NCBI GenBank assembly: GCA_001013295.1
Contig: LAZY01000001.1
Location: forward strand, 62,001-126,000
DNA: 64,000 nt
Reading direction: 5' to 3'
Source of the DNA: Chryseobacterium indologenes
GTDB taxonomy: Bacteria > Bacteroidota > Bacteroidia > Flavobacteriales > Weeksellaceae
Below are positions 40,415 to 49,536 of the stretch, piece after piece. The notes under the pieces are model-generated. The model ran no database searches and was not told the DNA's origin. It saw only the letters and a program-made list of their open reading frames with translations. The stretch's first letter is position 1; every line of letters starts with the position of its first letter. The position numbers were made by a program, and so were the translations under genes.

Positions 40415-41731
40415 TTATTTAATTGTTAAAGTTCCTGTTGTCTGTAATAGTTTTCTGTAAGCCAGTGCAGCATCTGCCTTGGCATTGATCACGCCAACGT
40501 TGGCAGCAATCTGAGCGGCGTCGGCATCCAATAATTCTGTCATGGTTGCAAGACCGTTATCGTATTTGTTTTTTGTAATTCTATAGTTTTCATTAGCCTG
40601 TTCTGCTGACTTTTCGAAAACCATGATTCTTTTTTTCGAGTAATCTGTGTTCTGATATTCTCTGTTTACATCAAGCTTAATGTTGTCATTCAATAGTTCA
40701 TCGGTTGCTGCAAGCTGTTTTTCTCTCGCCTGAGACTGTCTCAGTGATGAATTTTCTTTCCAAAGATTGGATAGGTTATAAGAAACTCCAATTCCTACAT
40801 TGATAGCATTGTATACGGTAAGAAATTTCGGAATATCTGCGGCTACATATCCTCCGGTAAATGCGATTGACGGAAGGTTTTCTGCTTTAGCTGCTTTTGT
40901 TCCCAATTCTGCCGCTTTTCTCTGCTGAACCAATGCCTGCAGGTCCTTACGGTTTTCTCTTGCTTCATTCACATAAAAATCAACCGGTTTCACTTCTGAA
41001 CCTTCTTCAATATAGTTTTCATCTACTGTAAGTTCTGTAGTTTCAGGAAGTCCTAATAACAGGTCCATATTGATGTTGGCAATATTGTAGTTATTTTTGG
41101 CTTCCAACAGTTGAAGTTCGATATTGGATGTCTGAAGATTGGCTTTTAATCTGTCGTTTCTGGCAATCAAACCGTTATTTTCCATTTTAAGGAAAGTTTC
41201 ATCTCTTTTCTGAGAAGCTGTAAGATTTTCTTCAAAAACTTTGATAGACTGATTGGCTTTAAACAGGTTGTTATAGGCCTGTGCTACATTGTAAGCAATG
41301 GCAATCTTATCATTTTCAGTACTCAGCTTAGAAGCTTCTACCAGATATTTTGCAGACTGGATCCCGTATTTGATCCTTCCGCCACTGTAGATAGGAACAC
41401 TAAGGTTAGCAGAACCATAAGCTACCTGATGTACTTCCGGACCGCCTGCACCACCGGAAACACCCGGAAGTTTAATATCAACATTCGGTTTTATGGGAAG
41501 GTACATATAGCTTCCTGAAACTTTCAATTCCGGAAGCTGTCTGTTTTTGGCTTCCAAAAGATCAGCTGTAGCCTCTTCGATCTTGGCTGCATCGATCTTG
41601 AGATTCTTGCTGTTCTGGATTCCCAGCTGCACAGCTTCGTCAAGAGAAAGGGTCTTTTTCTCCTGAGCATTCGCATTTGCTATTCCTACGAATAGTGATA
41701 ATGCAATCACTGAGTTATTTATTCTCTTCAT
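40415..41731 (-). CDS. TolC-family outer-membrane efflux protein
   Basis: A 438-residue outer-membrane channel with a signal peptide (residues 1-22, GIANANAQ) and the two-fold OEP repeat of long Ala/Asn-rich helices (SLDEAVQLGIQNSKNLKID; YNVAQAYNNLFKANQSI; ITKNKYDNGLATMTELLDAD). It is in an operon with tetR (17-nt overlap) and emrA. Confidence 0.92.
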   Translation of the reverse strand: MKRINNSVIALSLFVGIANANAQEKKTLSLDEAVQLGIQNSKNLKIDAAKIEEATADLLEAKNRQLPELKVSGSYMYLPIKPNVDIKLPGVSGGAGGPEVHQVAYGSANLSVPIYSGGRIKYGIQSAKYLVEASKLSTENDKIAIAYNVAQAYNNLFKANQSIKVFEENLTASQKRDETFLKMENNGLIARNDRLKANLQTSNIELQLLEAKNNYNIANINMDLLLGLPETTELTVDENYIEEGSEVKPVDFYVNEARENRKDLQALVQQRKAAELGTKAAKAENLPSIAFTGGYVAADIPKFLTVYNAINVGIGVSYNLSNLWKENSSLRQSQAREKQLAATDELLNDNIKLDVNREYQNTDYSKKRIMVFEKSAEQANENYRITKNKYDNGLATMTELLDADAAQIAANVGVINAKADAALAYRKLLQTTGTLTIK

Positions 41732-42341
41732 AACCTAAAAGGTCTTTTAGTAAATATTTTATATGTTTATTAAGTTCTGTATAGAAGGTTTGGTCAAAAA
41801 CACTCTCTTCTTCTGTATCATTAAGGAATTCTTTATACATTTCTTTAGCATTGAATGCATAAAACAAAGTTCCGCTGATGGTAGAATGAAGCAGATAAAT
41901 AGGAGGATTCTTGGTAAAAACTCCATTTTTAAGCCCACTCTCCAATATCTGGGAATACATAGAAAGGAATCCCATTTTGGTCTGTTTCAAAAACTCTACA
42001 ATCTGAGGATTTTGGGTATACAGCTGCTCTCTCTGCATAATCCTGTAAAAGCATTTCTGAGTTCTTATTCTGTCGGAAAACTGATCAATTACTTTTTCAA
42101 TTTTCTCCCATTCGTTAATATCCGTTCTGCTTAGAATATCTTTTGAAAAAAACTGGCCTTCATTCATCCTGTATTCAACCAGTTTCTCATAAAGCTTTTC
42201 TTTAGAACCAAAATAATACGAAATCATAGAGATGTTTACATGAGCTGCCTTGGCAATTTCCCGAGTGGAAGTTCCTTCAAACCCCTTCTCAGCAAAAAGC
42301 TTTTCGGCTGCAAACAGTATATTTTCTTCTTTTGAAATCAT
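41715..42341 (-). CDS. TetR/AcrR-family regulator of the efflux operon
   Basis: A repressor of about 208 residues with an N-terminal HTH (AEKGFEGTSTREIAKAAHVNISMISYYFGSKEKLYEKL) and a ligand-binding C-terminal domain. It is the first gene of the efflux operon and overlaps tolC by 17 nt, so it is very likely autoregulated together with the pump. A candidate dyad overlaps its promoter. The ATG at 42353 is an alternative start. Confidence 0.92.
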   Translation of the reverse strand: MISKEENILFAAEKLFAEKGFEGTSTREIAKAAHVNISMISYYFGSKEKLYEKLVEYRMNEGQFFSKDILSRTDINEWEKIEKVIDQFSDRIRTQKCFYRIMQREQLYTQNPQIVEFLKQTKMGFLSMYSQILESGLKNGVFTKNPPIYLLHSTISGTLFYAFNAKEMYKEFLNDTEEESVFDQTFYTELNKHIKYLLKDLLGYEENK

Positions 42342-42364
42342 GCCTGTGTTCATTTTTCAGGCCG

Positions 42365-42404
42365 CAAATTTACACAAGTTTCAAATAAAATCAAACGATT
42401 GATT
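42365..42404 (-). promoter_or_regulatory. Efflux operon promoter and candidate TetR operator
   Basis: The minus strand has -33 TTTG (42395-42392), a 19-bp spacer and -7 TAAATTTG (42372-42365), a good Bacteroidetes promoter. The dyad AATCAA-ACGA-TTGATT (42389-42404) overlaps the -33 box, as expected for repression. Confidence 0.65.
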
Positions 42405-42669
42405 GATTTTTTAATATAGATTTAATGTATTGCTGATAAAAGATGACTTCTATAAATAAGATTAATAAAGGTTTGAAGGGGAAAGAAGCACTTGGAAGAT
42501 CATATGAAAACTCTCCAATCTGATATAAAGAATATAAAAAAACAGAAAGACAACAGCCTGATACAAACCTGATCACTCCCCTCTTCCAGCTTCCTGACTT
42601 TAATAAGATTTATCTGAAAATCCGGTAACAGGTCAAAAAAGATACTATATTTACAAAAAAACGAATTCT
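42405..42669. other. Intergenic region
   Basis: It is upstream of the efflux operon and the 42670 gene. A CTTCCAGCTTCC fragment of the GGAAGCTGG family is at 42585-42596. A 61-codon minus-strand frame here is judged spurious. Nothing else is seen. Confidence 0.5.
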
Positions 42670-43743
42670 ATGGGCTTTTTTGATTTCCTTTTTAAAAAGA
42701 AGAAGAAAAAAAATCAGACAGATGAAACCTCTTTTAAAACGGACTCTCCGGATGAAGTGGCTACTGCAATATTACCTGAAGAACCACCAGTTGCACAGGT
42801 TGAAGAAACCAATATAGCACCAGAAGAGACCGTTACCGAAATCAATGAGGATGGAAAGCGCTTCGACCTTGAAATGGTAGAGGCTTTCAAAAGGTTTCAT
42901 TCTGATCCTGGTCTTGAGATTGATATTAAAATCAAAGATGATAAAGGGAATAGTCTTTCCGCACATCAGGCTTACGGTGATCTTTTCACAGAATGGTCAG
43001 GCATTCAGTCAAAATGGGACCGTATTTCATTATTTTACCGTTTCTGGGACCACTCTCAATTTGAAAAACTTGAAGACTGGCAGGTGATTGAAAGGTTTGT
43101 AAAAGACCGCTATGCTAAAAAGGCACTCCTCTATTTTGAGAAAAAAATGTCGGATAAAAGAGATTTCACCAAAGAAGAACTGGTTTCGCTTTCAAAACTT
43201 CATCGGGTTTTACTGGATAATAATACGGCAAGAGAATATATGGAGACCGCTTACAAAAACCATTCTGAAGATGACTCTGTAAAAGTAGAATACGCAACAG
43301 TTCTTCATATCGTGGGCAATCATTCGGATAAAGAACTTTCTCATCAATTATTTCATGAAGTATTTGATAAAAAGATACAACAGAATGATACAGAAAATGT
43401 TTTCGATGGTTTCAGATTTTCAGAAGGTTATACAGATTCCTCTATTTTCGCTATGCTATATCTGATGAATATAGAAGCTGATAATGACACCTGGGACTAT
43501 GTTGCAGAAGAATACTATTATTGTCCTGTTTTTAGATATGAACACGCAGTACAGCTATCACAAACGGATAATGCGCTGAGAGCTCTGGCAAAACTTACCT
43601 CTTTAAGTCAGGAATTTCCATGGTTCAAAACAGCACTTGAAAGCACCATCGGAAATATTAAATCTATGCGAAAACAGCTCAACGCCCCGGATTTTATGGA
43701 AAAAGAACTTCAGGAATTCCAGGCTTCTTTAAAAAATTCATAG
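42670..43743 (+). CDS. Hypothetical cytosolic protein with Lys-rich N-terminus, 357 aa
   Basis: The N-terminus (MGFFDFLFKKKKKKN) is a short hydrophobic-basic patch followed by an acidic low-complexity linker (~15-55) and a helical domain that reads like irregular TPR-type repeats (TKEELVSLSKLHRVLLDNNTA; NHSEDDSVKVEYATVLHIVG). No named family is recognised. The N-terminal patch may bind the inner membrane surface; this is an inference. A TATATTTA near 42648 is a weak -7 candidate. Confidence 0.65.
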   Translation: MGFFDFLFKKKKKKNQTDETSFKTDSPDEVATAILPEEPPVAQVEETNIAPEETVTEINEDGKRFDLEMVEAFKRFHSDPGLEIDIKIKDDKGNSLSAHQAYGDLFTEWSGIQSKWDRISLFYRFWDHSQFEKLEDWQVIERFVKDRYAKKALLYFEKKMSDKRDFTKEELVSLSKLHRVLLDNNTAREYMETAYKNHSEDDSVKVEYATVLHIVGNHSDKELSHQLFHEVFDKKIQQNDTENVFDGFRFSEGYTDSSIFAMLYLMNIEADNDTWDYVAEEYYYCPVFRYEHAVQLSQTDNALRALAKLTSLSQEFPWFKTALESTIGNIKSMRKQLNAPDFMEKELQEFQASLKNS

Positions 43744-43789
43744 ATAAACAAAAAAAATACTACATTTAGCCACTTAAAAATTTTATATC

Positions 43790-44017
43790 ATGAAAAAAAT
43801 AATCTCAATTCTTACCATCGGTTTATTCACATTCAGCTATGCTCAGGAAAAACCAAAAGAAGGTGGATGCTGTGCCGGAAAAGATAAAAAAGAATGCTCT
43901 GTAAAGGATAAAAAAGCGTGTTCGGACGCTCATCATAAAGGTTGTGATACAAAAATGAAAACAGCCGAGAATACCTCAAAAGAGAAAAAGACTGCCAAAG
44001 AGAAAAAAGCAGTCTAG
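43790..44017 (+). CDS. Small exported Cys/His/Lys-rich protein
   Basis: A 75-residue protein with a signal peptide (residues 1-19, GLFTFSYAQ). The mature part has GGCCAGKDKKECSVKDKKACSDAHHKGCD, that is six Cys and two His in under 30 residues (only the ends are needed), then a Lys/Glu tail. The spacing suggests metal binding or disulfide cross-linking in the periplasm. No family is recognised. It ends with a strong terminator shared with holB. Confidence 0.75.
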   Translation: MKKIISILTIGLFTFSYAQEKPKEGGCCAGKDKKECSVKDKKACSDAHHKGCDTKMKTAENTSKEKKTAKEKKAV

Positions 44018-44040
44018 ACCACAGATAAAGCTAAAAAAAT

Positions 44041-44069
44041 AAAAACTCCGGAAAATTTCCGGAGTTTTT
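44041..44069. terminator. Bidirectional terminator
   Basis: A 14-bp perfect stem (AAAAACTCCGGAAA with its complement at 44056-44069) and a 1-nt centre, between the convergent Cys-rich gene and holB. Confidence 0.9.
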
Positions 44070-44072
44070 ATT

Positions 44073-45191
44073 TTATGTACTTTTATGAATATATCTTGAT
44101 AATTTTATCCCAAGATCCGTCCATACTATTTTAGGATTCCCGTTTCTGGTCAGATGCAGGTCTGCCGCATTGATTTCTTCCAGGATGCTTTCAATATTGG
44201 CTCCGCTGATAAATTTTGAAAACCCGGTCCAGTTGAATCCATTGGCATCAATCTTTTTGTACACCAGATTTTCAGACTGATAATTCTGCAACAAGGCCAA
44301 TCTGAAGATCTCGGAACAGTAATTCAGAAAGTTCTTTTGTTTTTCTCTGTTCCAACCTGCGATTTCTCTGGCCCAGAAAATAATACTTTTAAGATATGCC
44401 GGTTTCTTCTTTACCATGAATGCGTCTCTTACCCATTGTACAAACAGCTTTTCAAACTCATTGGTTTTATCTCCTGATTTCAGCAGTTTAATGGCGTCAT
44501 TGAGATTTCCCTGAGCTTCATGTACAACTTCCCTCACCTTTTCATCTGTAACCGCATGGTTTTGCTTAAGATATTTCTCAAGATCTTCATCCTGTATTCT
44601 CGGGATTTCTACAATCTGTGTTCTGGACAGGATGGTAGGAAGTATATCATTGGTACTTTCAGCGGTAAGAAGAATGATTGTCTTTGCCGGTGGTTCTTCC
44701 AGAAATTTCAGAAACTTGTTGGAAGCTGCGATATTCATTTTATCGGCTCTCCAGACAATGAGGATTTTAGTTCCCCCTTCATAACTTTTTAAGGAGAATT
44801 TCTGGTTCTGGTCATCTATTTCATCTGCAGAAATAAAAAGCTGTTTATTTTCAGATTCCAGGAAGGCTGTCCAATCATCATAACTGGCATAAGGAGAATT
44901 CAGAATCATCTCCCGGAATTCGTCGAATTTATTTTTGCTTAAAGAATTTCTGTTATCAGTAAAAACTGGAAAGCTGAAATGCAGATCCAGGTGATTGAGG
45001 TGCTCTACTTTGGCAGCGGCATGCTCATTTTCCTGACTTAAGATTTCTCTTGCATAGGCCAATACCATAGGTAATGTTCCATATCCTTCTTTTCCTACGA
45101 AAAGCTGGGCGTGGCTCACTCTGTTTTCAGCGATGCTTTCTCTAAGTAGTTTTTTCAGATTCACCTGTCCGGCGATGTTCTCCCAATTCAT
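44073..45191 (-). CDS. holB: DNA polymerase III delta-prime subunit
   Basis: A 372-residue clamp-loader subunit. The N-terminus (MNWENIAGQVNLKKLLRESIAENRVSHAQLFVG, ends typical) and the region around MNIAASNKFLKFLEEPPAKTIILLTAES and ILSRTQIVEIPR match the delta-prime/AAA+ family. The last of these is the SRC-like arginine-finger motif (here LSRTQ). No intact Walker A is expected in this subunit, and none is seen. Confidence 0.88.
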   Translation of the reverse strand: MNWENIAGQVNLKKLLRESIAENRVSHAQLFVGKEGYGTLPMVLAYAREILSQENEHAAAKVEHLNHLDLHFSFPVFTDNRNSLSKNKFDEFREMILNSPYASYDDWTAFLESENKQLFISADEIDDQNQKFSLKSYEGGTKILIVWRADKMNIAASNKFLKFLEEPPAKTIILLTAESTNDILPTILSRTQIVEIPRIQDEDLEKYLKQNHAVTDEKVREVVHEAQGNLNDAIKLLKSGDKTNEFEKLFVQWVRDAFMVKKKPAYLKSIIFWAREIAGWNREKQKNFLNYCSEIFRLALLQNYQSENLVYKKIDANGFNWTGFSKFISGANIESILEEINAADLHLTRNGNPKIVWTDLGIKLSRYIHKST

Positions 45192-45516
45192 GTTTCAAAG
45201 ATAAGAAATCGGGAATAAAATCAGGAATGGCAATGGTCAATTTTTGCTTCGCAAAATGAATGGTGAATCATAGCCGCCTGTAAAATTAATTCACAAGCGA
45301 AACGAATTGACTATTGACCATTCACCTTTCAACGGTCAAATTTTGCATCACAAAGTGAATAGTGAATCATAGCCATATCTAAAATAAATTCACAATAAAT
45401 ACCCTCTAAAGATTCAAAATTTCCCATTATATCAGGCCTTAACAAACTTTAACCACATATAATTTTTACAATTCATTAATATTTAAGATATTTGCGCATT
45501 GTTTTAAAAAGAAAGA
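45192..45516. repeat. Cluster of TTGCTTCGCAA-family repeats
   Basis: Two direct copies (about 45235-45270 and 45334-45369) and one inverted copy (about 45290-45330) fill the gap between the divergent holB and the outer-membrane protein gene. The rest is AT-rich. Confidence 0.7.
45196..45203 (-). promoter_or_regulatory. Promoter -7 motif of holB
   Basis: The minus strand reads TATCTTTG with the last G only 4 nt before the ATG at 45191, so a transcript from this site could be nearly leaderless. Confidence 0.4.
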
Positions 45517-46803
45517 ATGAAAAAAATCTTTGTAGTATCATTCATATCAGTTGGATATTTCCTGAATGCACAGAGTCTAAGTAACTCTCCTTATGCAGCG
45601 TATGGAATTGGAGATGTAAAATATGATAATACGATCGAAACTGCTTCCATGGGAGGTATATCAACAGCTTATATAAGTGACTTTACCAGCAGTTTCAACT
45701 TTGCAAACCCTGCAAACAACGCCAATTTCGAACTTACAAGTATCAAACTGGAAGCTACTAACGAAAACAATTATTTCAAATCGAATTATAACGATATGAA
45801 ATCTACAAAGCATTCTACGTATCTTTCCAATATTTCATTAGCTTTCCCTATTTCATCAAAAGTGAAAATGGGACTTTCTTATCAGCCTTACAGCTCTAAG
45901 AGTTATGATATTGTAACAGACCAGCTTAATGCTGACGGAAGTGTAAAATACAGAAATAACTTTAAAGGAAATGGTACGATAAACATCGCTCAGGTGGCCG
46001 TTGCTTATAAAATCAATCAGGAGTTCTCAGTGGGTGCCAAAGCCAATCTATTCTTTGGAGACCTAAACGACCGTAACGAATTCAGAGCAGCCGGAACGGA
46101 ATATGTGAATGGCTATGAAACTCAGACCAAGATCAGAAACTTCAACTTTACGTTGGGGACAAGCTACCAAACTCTGAACACTCGTACGGATAAAAAATTA
46201 ACGCTAGGGGCTACTGCCACTTTCGGGAATACAGGGAATACAACAAGTGACTACGTCAACAGCACTTACAGATATGCTGATGAAAAAGCAGGAACAAAGA
46301 TGGATGAAAGCATTCTTGAACAGAGAAGCCTCAACACTAAAAACCTTCTTCCTTTCCAGGCCTCTTTAGGAGCAGGATACGGAAGTGAAAACCACTGGTT
46401 TGTTTCCGGGCAGGTTGATTATAAAAAAGGAGAAAATGTTTCTTACTTTGGCCGTACTATCGATTTCCAGGATAGCTATAGAATTTCTGCCGGTGGATGG
46501 TATCTTCCTAACTATAATAACTTCAGAAACTACTTCTCAAGGGTAATCTACCGATATGGAGCTTTCTATGAAAGAGGGAACCTAAAACTGGAAGGGACCA
46601 GCATCAATAAATATGGTATCACAGCCGGGGTAATGCTTCCATTCAAAAATAGCAGTATTACCAGAATGAGTGGCCTTGAAATAGGATTAGAAGTAGGTAA
46701 GAGAGGAACTCTTAAGAATGATCTGATCAACCAGAATTTCGTCAACCTGAGAATCGGCTTCAATTTTGCTGATAAGTGGTTCAGAAAGACTCTTTATAAC
46801 TAG
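45517..46803 (+). CDS. Outer-membrane beta-barrel protein upstream of lptC
   Basis: A 428-residue protein with a signal peptide (residues 1-18, GYFLNAQ), an N-terminal SNSPYAAYGIGD segment, and a long alternating barrel pattern ending NLRIGFNFADKWFRKTLYN. It is conserved next to lptC in Flavobacteriia as far as I know. The role is unassigned. It is 1 nt upstream of lptC, so it is co-transcribed with the envelope gene. Confidence 0.82.
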   Translation: MKKIFVVSFISVGYFLNAQSLSNSPYAAYGIGDVKYDNTIETASMGGISTAYISDFTSSFNFANPANNANFELTSIKLEATNENNYFKSNYNDMKSTKHSTYLSNISLAFPISSKVKMGLSYQPYSSKSYDIVTDQLNADGSVKYRNNFKGNGTINIAQVAVAYKINQEFSVGAKANLFFGDLNDRNEFRAAGTEYVNGYETQTKIRNFNFTLGTSYQTLNTRTDKKLTLGATATFGNTGNTTSDYVNSTYRYADEKAGTKMDESILEQRSLNTKNLLPFQASLGAGYGSENHWFVSGQVDYKKGENVSYFGRTIDFQDSYRISAGGWYLPNYNNFRNYFSRVIYRYGAFYERGNLKLEGTSINKYGITAGVMLPFKNSSITRMSGLEIGLEVGKRGTLKNDLINQNFVNLRIGFNFADKWFRKTLYN

Positions 46804-46804
46804 A

Positions 46805-47395
46805 ATGAATTTTTCAAAAAAAATATTATATAAAAATATAGCATGCCTTTTTAGTTGTGCTATATTTTTTATATTGACATCCTGTGAAGAGGACCTTACC
46901 AAAAATAAAGGCAGCCAGAGTAAAAACTTCCCTTCACAGACGATTAATAATGCCAATATTGTACAGCGTGACTCCGGATTTGTCATCCTGAAGGCTAAAG
47001 CTCCTATCATCGAGAAGTATGAGCTGATTGACAGCCCTTATACTGTAGCCAGAAAAGGGGTTGACATCCAGTTTTTTGATAAGAAAAAACCAAAGATTCC
47101 GGGAACGATCAAAGCAAAATATGCTAAGTTCTACGATTACAAGCAATTTTACGAAGCAAAAGGCAACGTAAGAATCACTACGAACGAAGGACAGAAATTT
47201 GCCATGCAGAGTATCTTCTGGGATCAGAGAAAAAAGAGAATTTATACGAAAGATACGGTGTACGTAACCATGGAAGACGGCTCTACCCTAGTAGGAGCCA
47301 ATGGGATGACAGCCAAAGATGATTTCTCTGAATATACCTTCTATAATAACTCAGGAGATTTCAGCTCAAAAAGGATCTCTGAGAATAAAAAATAA
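46805..47395 (+). CDS. lptC: LPS export protein LptC
   Basis: A protein of about 196 residues from the ATG at 46805. It has a lipoprotein-like signal (LFSCAIFFILTSCEEDL) and an LptC/OstA-like beta-jellyroll (IEKYELIDSPYTVARKGVDIQFFD; AKYAKFYDYKQFYEAKGNVRI; KDTVYVTMEDGSTLVGANGMTA). It would bridge LPS from the inner-membrane LptFG to LptA. The Bacteroidota form is typically lipid-anchored, consistent with the Cys. Confidence 0.87.
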   Translation: MNFSKKILYKNIACLFSCAIFFILTSCEEDLTKNKGSQSKNFPSQTINNANIVQRDSGFVILKAKAPIIEKYELIDSPYTVARKGVDIQFFDKKKPKIPGTIKAKYAKFYDYKQFYEAKGNVRITTNEGQKFAMQSIFWDQRKKRIYTKDTVYVTMEDGSTLVGANGMTAKDDFSEYTFYNNSGDFSSKRISENKK

Positions 47396-47406
47396 ATTCC
47401 ATCATC

Positions 47407-48450
47407 ATGAAAACGCTGGCTATTGGGCTCATGTCCGGAACAAGTCTGGACGGTTTGGATATTTGCTTTGCTGAATTTGAAAAACTGGACCAATGGAATT
47501 TCAGGATTCTGAAAGCAGAGACCCTTCCCTATTCTAAAGACTGGGAAAATAAGCTGCGAAACTCTATTCATCTTTCGGCGGAAGATCTGCAGGAACTGAA
47601 TTCTGAATATGGATTTTATCTCGGGAGACAGGTAAAAGATTTTATCCAAAAGCATCAGCTTGGGAATATCAACCTAATTGCTTCTCACGGTCATACGGTA
47701 TTTCATCAGCCACAGCGAAAATTCACACTCCAGATAGGAGACGGAAGAGCGATAAAACTAGTAACAGGATTGCCTGTTTTCTATGATTTCAGAAGTCAGG
47801 ACGTACTGATGGAAGGAAATGGGGCTCCGCTAGTCCCTATAGGAGACGAACTGCTATTTTCAAAGTACAGCGCCTGTCTTAATCTTGGTGGATTCTCCAA
47901 TATTTCTTTATTATCCAACGGGAAAAGAATCGCTTTCGACATTGCTCCGGTCAACATTGTTCTGAATCAGCTGGCTCAGCGATTGAACAAAGATTTTGAC
48001 GAAAATGGTAAACTGGCCAAAAAGGGAAACATTGATGTTCTGCTATTGGAGCAGCTCAATTCTTTAGAATTCTATCAGCTTCCCCACCCAAAGTCATTAG
48101 GTGTGGAATGGTGCAACAGACATATATTTCCAGCTCTGAAATCTGTCAATCCTTTGGATGCTTTAGCTACATTTACAGAACATATTGCTCATCAAATTTC
48201 TACCATCATCAATGAATATGGAATAAAAGACATCCTCATTACCGGAGGAGGTGCCTACAACTCATTTTTGATTGAAAAAATAAAAGCAAAAACAACAGCT
48301 GAAATCATCCTTCCTGAAAAAGAGATCATCGACTATAAGGAAGCTCTGATCTTTGCTTTCATGGGAGTTTTAAGGATGAATAATGAAATCAATGTTCTTT
48401 CTTCTGCTACAGGAAGTACTGCAGATCATTCTTCAGGAATTCTCGCTTAG
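47407..48450 (+). CDS. anmK: Anhydro-N-acetylmuramic acid kinase
   Basis: A 347-residue sugar kinase that converts anhydroMurNAc to MurNAc-6-phosphate in peptidoglycan recycling. Motifs: GLMSGTSLDGLDICF (phosphate-binding), ASHGHTVFHQP, LNLGGFSNIS, and the GGGAYN loop with ITGGGAYNSFL. It starts 11 nt after lptC and is in the same transcription unit. Confidence 0.93.
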   Translation: MKTLAIGLMSGTSLDGLDICFAEFEKLDQWNFRILKAETLPYSKDWENKLRNSIHLSAEDLQELNSEYGFYLGRQVKDFIQKHQLGNINLIASHGHTVFHQPQRKFTLQIGDGRAIKLVTGLPVFYDFRSQDVLMEGNGAPLVPIGDELLFSKYSACLNLGGFSNISLLSNGKRIAFDIAPVNIVLNQLAQRLNKDFDENGKLAKKGNIDVLLLEQLNSLEFYQLPHPKSLGVEWCNRHIFPALKSVNPLDALATFTEHIAHQISTIINEYGIKDILITGGGAYNSFLIEKIKAKTTAEIILPEKEIIDYKEALIFAFMGVLRMNNEINVLSSATGSTADHSSGILA

Positions 48451-48597
48451 ACAAAGTTTCATCATTCTAATTCAACAAAGCAATATCCTTTATAACCATA
48501 TTGATGCAAAGCATTCTGTTTTGTCAATGATACAGCCAACAGAAAATTTGTATTTTTAACTCATCTTTTTTAGAACGAGAAGAAAATTGTAAAAGAA

Positions 48598-49464
48598 ATG
48601 GCATCAGCGACAAAAATTAAAACGTATCACTTTCTCCCCTATAAATATGGCCTGGAGCTGTTATTAGATATAGGGCACATCGAAACGCTGAATCATTTTG
48701 TACTGGATAATACACTGCATCAGCTCAGTTTTTATGAAATACTTTTTATCGAAAAGGGAGCAGGAACTTTTACATTGGACGAGAATAAGATTTCAATAGT
48801 CCCACAGACCATTATTTTCACAAGCCCTGGGCAAATACGCCGCTGGGAAATTGAAGAAAAGGTAAAAGGCTATATTCTACTCTTTGAAAAAGATTTCCTC
48901 AATCTTTTCTTTTCAGATGAATTATTTTTACATCGGTTTCAATACTTCCATCAATATTCTCGTCCAACAGAAATGCAAGTATCCGAGACCTCCTTTGAAA
49001 AATGCAGGGAGCTTTTGCATAGTATCGAACAGGAATTCGGGCAGCTTCAGAATGACAGCAATCATTTGATCAGGTCACTTTTATATCAATTGCTTGTTAT
49101 TCTCAACCGATATTATGCGGAGGTTTATGATGTTCAGAGAGACACTTACATTCACTCAGATTTTTATAGATTCCGATCTTTACTGGAACGAAATTTTGTG
49201 AATGACCGGACGGTGGAAGGTTATTCAAAAATGCTTAACATCAGCGCAGGATTTCTTAATAAAATCTGCAGGCAATTCAGTGGTTTATCTGCACAACAAA
49301 TGATTCATTACAAATTAGTTTCAGAAATCAAGAAACAACTTTACCAAAACAAATCTGCCAAGGAGATTGCCTATGAATTTGGATTTTCAGACCCCTCCAA
49401 TTTCAACCGTTTCTTTAAAAAGTTTACAGGAAGTACTCCTCAGCAATACCGAAAGAATATATAA
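48598..49464 (+). CDS. AraC-family transcriptional regulator
   Basis: A 288-residue protein with an N-terminal cupin sensing domain (EIEEKVKGYILLFEKDFL; SFYEILFIEKGAGTFTLDENK) and a C-terminal double HTH (LNISAGFLNKICRQFSGL; SAKEIAYEFGFSDPSNFNRFFKKF, ending GSTPQQYR). It lies 72 nt upstream of a secreted beta-helix gene in the same direction, which is its likely target. Confidence 0.9.
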   Translation: MASATKIKTYHFLPYKYGLELLLDIGHIETLNHFVLDNTLHQLSFYEILFIEKGAGTFTLDENKISIVPQTIIFTSPGQIRRWEIEEKVKGYILLFEKDFLNLFFSDELFLHRFQYFHQYSRPTEMQVSETSFEKCRELLHSIEQEFGQLQNDSNHLIRSLLYQLLVILNRYYAEVYDVQRDTYIHSDFYRFRSLLERNFVNDRTVEGYSKMLNISAGFLNKICRQFSGLSAQQMIHYKLVSEIKKQLYQNKSAKEIAYEFGFSDPSNFNRFFKKFTGSTPQQYRKNI

Positions 49465-49536
49465 ATGACCATTATAAAAATAAAATGACCTTTTTATAAA
49501 AGGTGACTGTTCCTAATTTTACAAAAAAAAAGGAAC

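Noticed and set aside
42391..42576. 61-codon minus-strand frame
   Set aside because: It overlaps the efflux promoter/operator, lacks a ribosome-binding site and resembles no protein.
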